Below the pieces are notes generated by a model, which saw only the letters and a program-made list of their open reading frames with translations, was not told where the DNA came from and searched no databases. 8,533 nucleotides of DNA from a bacterium (lineage in GTDB: Bacteria > Orphanbacterota > Orphanbacteria > Orphanbacterales > Orphanbacteraceae): assembly GCA_025782575.1 (NCBI GenBank), contig JALGYY010000003.1:1-8533 (forward strand). The letters run 5' to 3'. Shown piece by piece: positions 5,765 through 8,533 of the stretch (its first letter is position 1; each line of letters starts with the position of its first letter). Both the position numbers and the translations under genes were made by a program.

Positions 5765-6238
5765 ATGATGCAGCAGACATTCGATTTCGAAACGCTGACC
5801 GGAGTAATTGAAGCGGCAAAGGCGGCAGCCAAGCGTTATCGGGAACTCACGGGAAAGCCATTGGGAATCACGGGGGAGATCGGGGAAGTTCTCACCGCCA
5901 ATCTGCTCGGTCTCGATCTCTCCGATGCCCGACAGCCCTGGTACGACGCTATCGGATCCGATGACCGGCGAGTCCAGATCAAGTCTCGTTGTGTCCTTCC
6001 GAACACGAAGCCTGGCCAGCGCGTCGGCCAGATTCGCTTCGACCACGAGTGGGACACCGTTGCTCTCATCCTAATGAATGAGGACTTCGAGCCAATTGAA
6101 GTCTGGGAAGCCAGGCGTGAACGAATCCAAGAAGAACTCGCCAAACCGGGCTCGAAGAGTCGAAACGAACGCGGAGCCTTGGGTGTGAGCAAGTTCAAGT
6201 CAATCGCCGAGATGAGATGGCCACCGAGCGGGAGATAG
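5765..6238 (+). CDS. DUF6998-like protein with PD-(D/E)XK-type motif
   Basis: This encodes 157 residues from ATG 5765; a second ATG at 5768 and a GTG at 5753 are alternatives, and none has a clear ribosome binding site. After a helical N-terminus (EAAKAAAKRYREL) come GITGEIGEVLTANLLGLDL (34-52), PWYDAIG (58-64) and RRVQIKSR (68-75). Glu38 or Glu41, Asp61 and the Gln71-Ile-Lys73 triplet fit the order of a PD-(D/E)XK restriction-endonuclease-like core, with QxK in place of ExK. WDTVALILMNEDFEPIEVWE (96-115) would be the following core strands. This layout agrees with my memory of DUF6998-type proteins, which are small and poorly characterised. Activity on DNA is an inference; the protein may be a nuclease, a restriction-type defence component or an inactive fold. 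There is no signal peptide, so it is cytoplasmic, unlike the lipoprotein 40 bases upstream. Confidence 0.75.
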   Translation: MMQQTFDFETLTGVIEAAKAAAKRYRELTGKPLGITGEIGEVLTANLLGLDLSDARQPWYDAIGSDDRRVQIKSRCVLPNTKPGQRVGQIRFDHEWDTVALILMNEDFEPIEVWEARRERIQEELAKPGSKSRNERGALGVSKFKSIAEMRWPPSGR

Positions 6239-6544
6239 GGCATCCAAGCTGCGTTTTCGCTCGACGTCCGTGTACGGGGCGTTATGTCAAGTCCCATCGG
6301 GGGCCTGCGGCGGGGATCCGATTTGTAGCTTGCCTGCGCGGGGGTGAGCGGCGGCGCGCGGGCTGGGAGGCCCGCTCCCGGGGTTGCGCAGCTTTCTGGG
6401 CAACCTGCTGGTAGATCGGCGGCTGGGCCGTGTCGAGCAGCACCACTTCGAATGGCATCGCGGCCGAGCTGCGAATACTCTCCGTCCAGGTCCACTGTTC
6501 ACGCGTTGATGGAATTTCGGGTTCTCGCGGGTCGGGAGGCTCTC
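6239..6544. other. Convergent spacer with a probable decayed helix-turn-helix segment
   Basis: This lies between the nuclease-like gene and the lipoprotein operon, whose 3' ends face each other. It is G+C-rich and has no intact gene. The only coding-like trace is on the minus strand at about 6350-6458 (separate entry). Confidence 0.4.
6350..6458 (-). pseudogene. Possible relic of a recombinase-type helix-turn-helix
   Basis: From ATG 6458 the minus strand reads MPFEVVLLDTAQPPIYQQVA followed by QKAAQPRERA. The pattern IYxxIAxxAxxLRxxG, normally followed by IAxxLGVxxxTV, occurs in helix-turn-helix segments of recombinases and transposon-linked proteins. Here the pattern breaks down after RERA into a proline- and arginine-rich run, as expected after a frameshift. 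The assignment rests on a short resemblance from memory. Confidence 0.22.
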
Positions 6545-6577
6545 GACCGCCTCGAAGGTCACCCGCGAGGTCCGGTC
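6545..6577 (-). terminator. Hairpin at the end of the lipoprotein operon
   Basis: On the plus strand GACCG-CCTCG (6545-6554) pairs with CGAGG-TC-CGGTC (6566-6577), making 10 pairs with a 2-base bulge and an 11-base loop. It begins on the last base of the stop codon of the third lipoprotein. There is no T-run on the minus-strand exit side, so it is a likely transcript-end or stability hairpin rather than a textbook intrinsic terminator. Confidence 0.45.
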
Positions 6578-6942
6578 TATTGGAATCGCCGGTGGATTTC
6601 AAGGTCGTCTGGAACACTTGAGAACCAGATGTAGCCATTGTAAATCCCGTCCTCATCGAAGAACACGAGGACGATTGCCAGTTGAATATCATCCGGCGTG
6701 CCAGTCTGGAATTGGTAGTTCCATAGAGACTGCTCTCCATCGTACATCGGAAGCCTTGCGCGACCCTGCCCGTCCGGTGGCCCGAGCACCTCCAACACCT
6801 GACCGAAACCGCTCTTTCCGACAACAAGCGAGGATTCGAGCCGATCCGTGGGTGGATGGGTCCCGCTGACAATTGGAATAGCGACACATCCGCCACACGC
6901 GAGAATCAACGCCGCAATGAAAACGAAACGTGTCCTGTCCAT
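6577..6942 (-). CDS. Small BamE/SmpA-like lipoprotein, third in tandem
   Basis: This encodes 121 residues, starting at ATG 6942, three bases after the stop of the preceding gene. The signal MDRTRFVFIAALILAC gives a lipobox ILAC with Cys16; GGC at 17-19 is a poorer alternative. The mature part shows the motif order shared by all three proteins of the operon: KSGFGQVLEVLGPPDGQG, then SLWNYQF, then IVLVFFDEDGIYNGYIWFSS. This strand-helix-LGxPxG-WxY-VFF pattern is like the BamE/SmpA fold of small periplasmic lipoproteins. Family membership is by layout only, and it need not act in the BAM complex. It has no strong ribosome binding site, so it probably depends on coupling to the upstream gene. Confidence 0.83.
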   Translation of the reverse strand: MDRTRFVFIAALILACGGCVAIPIVSGTHPPTDRLESSLVVGKSGFGQVLEVLGPPDGQGRARLPMYDGEQSLWNYQFQTGTPDDIQLAIVLVFFDEDGIYNGYIWFSSVPDDLEIHRRFQ

Positions 6943-6945
6943 TGT

Positions 6946-7290
6946 CTACCGAAGTGTCAGTCCGCCAGCATCTTGCATGCCGACGAGGCTGGAAAACCAG
7001 AAGTGTCCGTGATAGCGACCATTTTCGAAGAAAACCAGCAACATCTCTTGCTTGACAGGAAGCTCGAAGATCAGGTGATGGTAAAACCAAATCTCTTGCG
7101 TCGGTGACTCACCGCCAAGTCGCGAACCGCCGATTCCGTTCGGCTCGCCCAAGAGCGACTGAACCTGACTCTTCGATGAGACGTTGACCTCCATCCTTGA
7201 GAGCGGGTCGACTCGAATCAGGCTTCCGGTCGTTCCCGTGCTCATGCAGCCGGCCAGCATCGTGAGCAGCAGGATCACGAGCGCTTTCAT
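6946..7290 (-). CDS. Small BamE/SmpA-like lipoprotein, second in tandem
   Basis: This encodes 114 residues. Its ATG overlaps the stop of the first gene as ATGA (7290-7287), a mark of translational coupling. The signal MKALVILLLTMLAGC has the best lipobox of the three (LAGC, Cys15). Mature motifs are SSKSQVQSLLGEPNGIG, then EIWFYHH, then MLLVFFENGRYHGHFWFSS. The LGxPNG and EIWxY segments match the first protein closely, and the DNA encoding EIW is identical over 13 bases (7086-7098 and 7451-7463). The final WFSS is shared with the third protein. The function is unknown; the fold resembles BamE/SmpA. Confidence 0.86.
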   Translation of the reverse strand: MKALVILLLTMLAGCMSTGTTGSLIRVDPLSRMEVNVSSKSQVQSLLGEPNGIGGSRLGGESPTQEIWFYHHLIFELPVKQEMLLVFFENGRYHGHFWFSSLVGMQDAGGLTLR

Positions 7291-7652
7291 TGCTCCATGC
7301 CTGCTTCGTAGTCAGCTCCCCAATAGAGAAACCCATCGTAGAGATCACCCCTAAAGAAGATCAACAGTATCCGCATCTGGATGTCGGCGTATGCCACGTT
7401 CTTTGCGTAGTCGATCCGAACGTTGGAAGTCTTGGGCTGTTCCTGCCAATACCAAATCTCTTGGTGTCGGAAGGATGGTGGGAAGAAGGCTTCTCCCTGT
7501 GTGCCGTTTGGCTTTCCGTATATCTCTATGACGTCTGACTTGGTCGACGTGCCGAGCGTCAGCAGATCATCGACCTCTTCAATATGTCGAGTCATTTGAT
7601 TAGAAGCACAACCCAGGATTGTGAACAGAACGATTATGAGCGTTGTTCGCAT
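7287..7652 (-). CDS. Small BamE/SmpA-like lipoprotein, first in tandem
   Basis: This encodes 121 residues. The frame extends upstream to 7703, but ATG 7652 is preferred: it begins the lipoprotein signal MRTTLIIVLFTILGC (lipobox ILGC, Cys15), with GGCAGGAGG about 11 bases upstream. Mature motifs are STKSDVIEIYGKPNGTQG, then HQEIWYW, then ILLIFFRGDLYDGFLYWGAD. It differs from its siblings by an extra loop of about 15 residues (around NVRIDYAKNVAYADI) between the WYW and IFF strands. It is the first gene of a three-gene operon on the minus strand. Confidence 0.84.
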   Translation of the reverse strand: MRTTLIIVLFTILGCASNQMTRHIEEVDDLLTLGTSTKSDVIEIYGKPNGTQGEAFFPPSFRHQEIWYWQEQPKTSNVRIDYAKNVAYADIQMRILLIFFRGDLYDGFLYWGADYEAGMEQ

Positions 7653-7697
7653 GAGATCCGCAGCCTCCTGCCCATGCTTGCACCCACTGGTAACGGT

Positions 7698-7703
7698 TGT
7701 CAA
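7698..7703 (-). promoter_or_regulatory. Possible -35 element (TTGACA) of the lipoprotein operon
   Basis: A perfect TTGACA on the minus strand follows an A-tract (AAAAAA, 7704-7709) and lies about 46 bases before ATG 7652. No good -10 hexamer is found 16-18 bases downstream, so the promoter assignment is tentative. Confidence 0.28.
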
Positions 7704-8410
7704 TTTTTTCGGGGACAGGGATTACAAGCTGGGGATTGACCCAAGGTACGAGTACGGGCGTTGTTGGGTGTCCTGACTTTGACGGAGGGAGAAAAATGGA
7801 CTTCGCTGCCATCATCCTGAGAGGAGGACGATATGGCGAGGAATTCGGACAGCTCGTCTCCAACTTCGGCGGCCCGTGCGCGCACGGCCTCGGTGTGGTC
7901 CTCGAACACAACGAGCTGGCTCCAGTCGAGGTCGCCCATCCGCTCGTAATTGGAGTTGACCCAGGCCAGTGAGGCGGACCGGACGGGAATTCCCGCGCCT
8001 TCGAGCACGTAGAGCTGAATCGCCATGTCGCTGATGTGCTTCTTGAGCTTCGCCTTGCGCCCCGACTCTCCGTTCGAGGCCGATTTCACCTCGATCAGCT
8101 CCCAGGCCCCGGGGTCCGCTTCCGAGCGCTTCAGGATGTCCGCGCGAATCAGTACGCCGTGGTGCAGAAACGCGGCCTCGAAAAGGGCCGGAGCATCGCC
8201 TTGGAGCAGGCTCGCCGTTGCGTCCAGCGCCTCTTGCGGATGCTGGTAGTCCGCTGTGATCTCGACGCCGCCTGGGAACAGCCGGGTGACTTCGCGCCCG
8301 AACTCGATGCCGAAATCCATTCGGCGCTTTTCCGCGAGCGAGGGCTCCCGTCGGTCCTCGGGTCGATTGACGAGCAACCACAACCGGCGCTCGCAATGCA
8401 GCCCGGCCAT
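7700..8410 (-). pseudogene. Truncated DUF2779/Cas4-like PD-(D/E)XK nuclease
   Basis: The 236-residue open frame resembles the N-terminal domain of DUF2779 proteins, which usually run to about 500 residues. Visible marks are SRFMAGLHCERRLWL (the SRF codons lie just before ATG 8410), LFPGGVEI (44-51), LFEAAFLHHGVLIRADIL (76-93) and WELIEVKSAS (103-112). Asp91 and Glu107-x-Lys109 form the nuclease core, and AIQLYVL (130-136) the following RecB-type Q/Y motif. Cys6 would be the first iron-sulphur ligand of an AddB/Cas4-like cluster, but the C-terminal cysteines are missing. Family resemblance ends near residue 192 (about 7834), followed by an unrelated tail. At the other end, a stop codon lies four codons before the ATG, where the family would normally begin. 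I read it as a relic cut at both ends; a shortened working protein is less likely. Confidence 0.68.
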
Positions 8411-8423
8411 GAAGCGCGATGAT

Positions 8424-8471
8424 CAACGACAATTACTTCTGCCGGTCCAACGACAACTAGAATTGCCGGTT
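8424..8471. repeat. Two imperfect 24-base direct repeats
   Basis: Units begin at 8424 and 8448, each opening with CAACGACAA and closing with TGCCGGT; 18 of 24 positions match. The first unit begins at the point where resemblance to DUF2779 stops. Paired short direct repeats at a junction can be transposase binding sites at the end of an element, or operator repeats. No element is identified. Confidence 0.45.
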
Positions 8472-8533
8472 GCCTCACCCTCGATGCGGCCTGCCACCCT
8501 GCGGGGAGGGAGGGTCGGCACGGATGGTGACGG
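8472..8533. other. Right edge of window, no gene seen
   Basis: G+C-rich sequence with a purine-rich run (GGGGAGGGAGGG, 8501-8512). It is too short to assign. Confidence 0.3.

Noticed and set aside
6282-6300. GGGCGTTATGTC as an integron attC core site
   Set aside because: The GTTRRRY rule is broken by a T, no complementary RYYYAAC partner was found upstream, and neighbouring genes are not arranged as same-strand cassettes.
7697-7972. Small plus-strand gene of 91 codons
   Set aside because: It is antisense to the nuclease relic and its translation has no recognisable feature.
8149-8478. Open frames on the minus strand starting near 8432 and 8478 as the real start of the nuclease gene
   Set aside because: They are in other frames from the one that encodes the conserved MAGLHC and EVK motifs.
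1-8533. CRISPR array, tRNA or rRNA genes
   Set aside because: No regularly spaced repeats with unique spacers were seen, and no T-loop or rRNA signature was found. The Cas4-like relic is of the DUF2779 type and not evidence for CRISPR here.

Overview
The window looks like an accessory stretch of chromosome from a Gram-negative bacterium. Five of its predicted proteins carry export signals, including four lipoprotein signal peptides, and one protein ends in a PEP-CTERM sorting signal, which implies an exosortase and an outer membrane. The mixture of PEP-CTERM, DUF2779-like, PF10118-like and selenocysteine-containing genes would suit a deltaproteobacterial-type lineage (Myxococcota or Desulfobacterota sensu lato). 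That placement is inference; there is no rRNA or marker gene here. Base composition looks patchy: the selenoprotein gene and the two gene relics are visibly richer in G+C than the secreted-protein genes.

Layout. Positions 1-649 hold no convincing gene, only two palindromes. A secreted coiled-coil protein of unknown family lies at 650-1729 (+). A gene on the minus strand at 1873-2574 is the main finding: an iodothyronine-deiodinase-like protein whose reading frame is crossed by one in-frame TGA. That TGA sits exactly at the family's selenocysteine position (FGSYT-U-PPFR), and a bacterial-type SECIS hairpin follows it. It is best read as one 233-residue selenoprotein. Next to it is a 5'-truncated relic of a PF10118-type metal-dependent hydrolase (2723-2980, +). 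A 360-base region with REP-like hairpins follows.

Positions 3338-4728 (+) hold two exported proteins separated by 2 bases. The first has a PEP-CTERM tail and the second a VPL-type hydrophobic tail. After a 400-base spacer with a two-tier hairpin come a PDZ-domain lipoprotein (5128-5724, +) and a small PD-(D/E)XK-like protein (5765-6238, +).

Convergent to these is a minus-strand operon of three related small lipoproteins (7652 down to 6577). They are packed with a 4-base ATGA overlap and a 3-base gap, share a BamE/SmpA-like motif order and look like tandem duplicates. The right end holds a DUF2779/Cas4-like nuclease gene that has lost both ends (7700-8410, -), bordered by two 24-base direct repeats.

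No selenocysteine synthesis genes (selA, selB, selC, selD), exosortase or mobile-element transposase is visible, so the selenoprotein and the sorted proteins depend on genes elsewhere in the genome.
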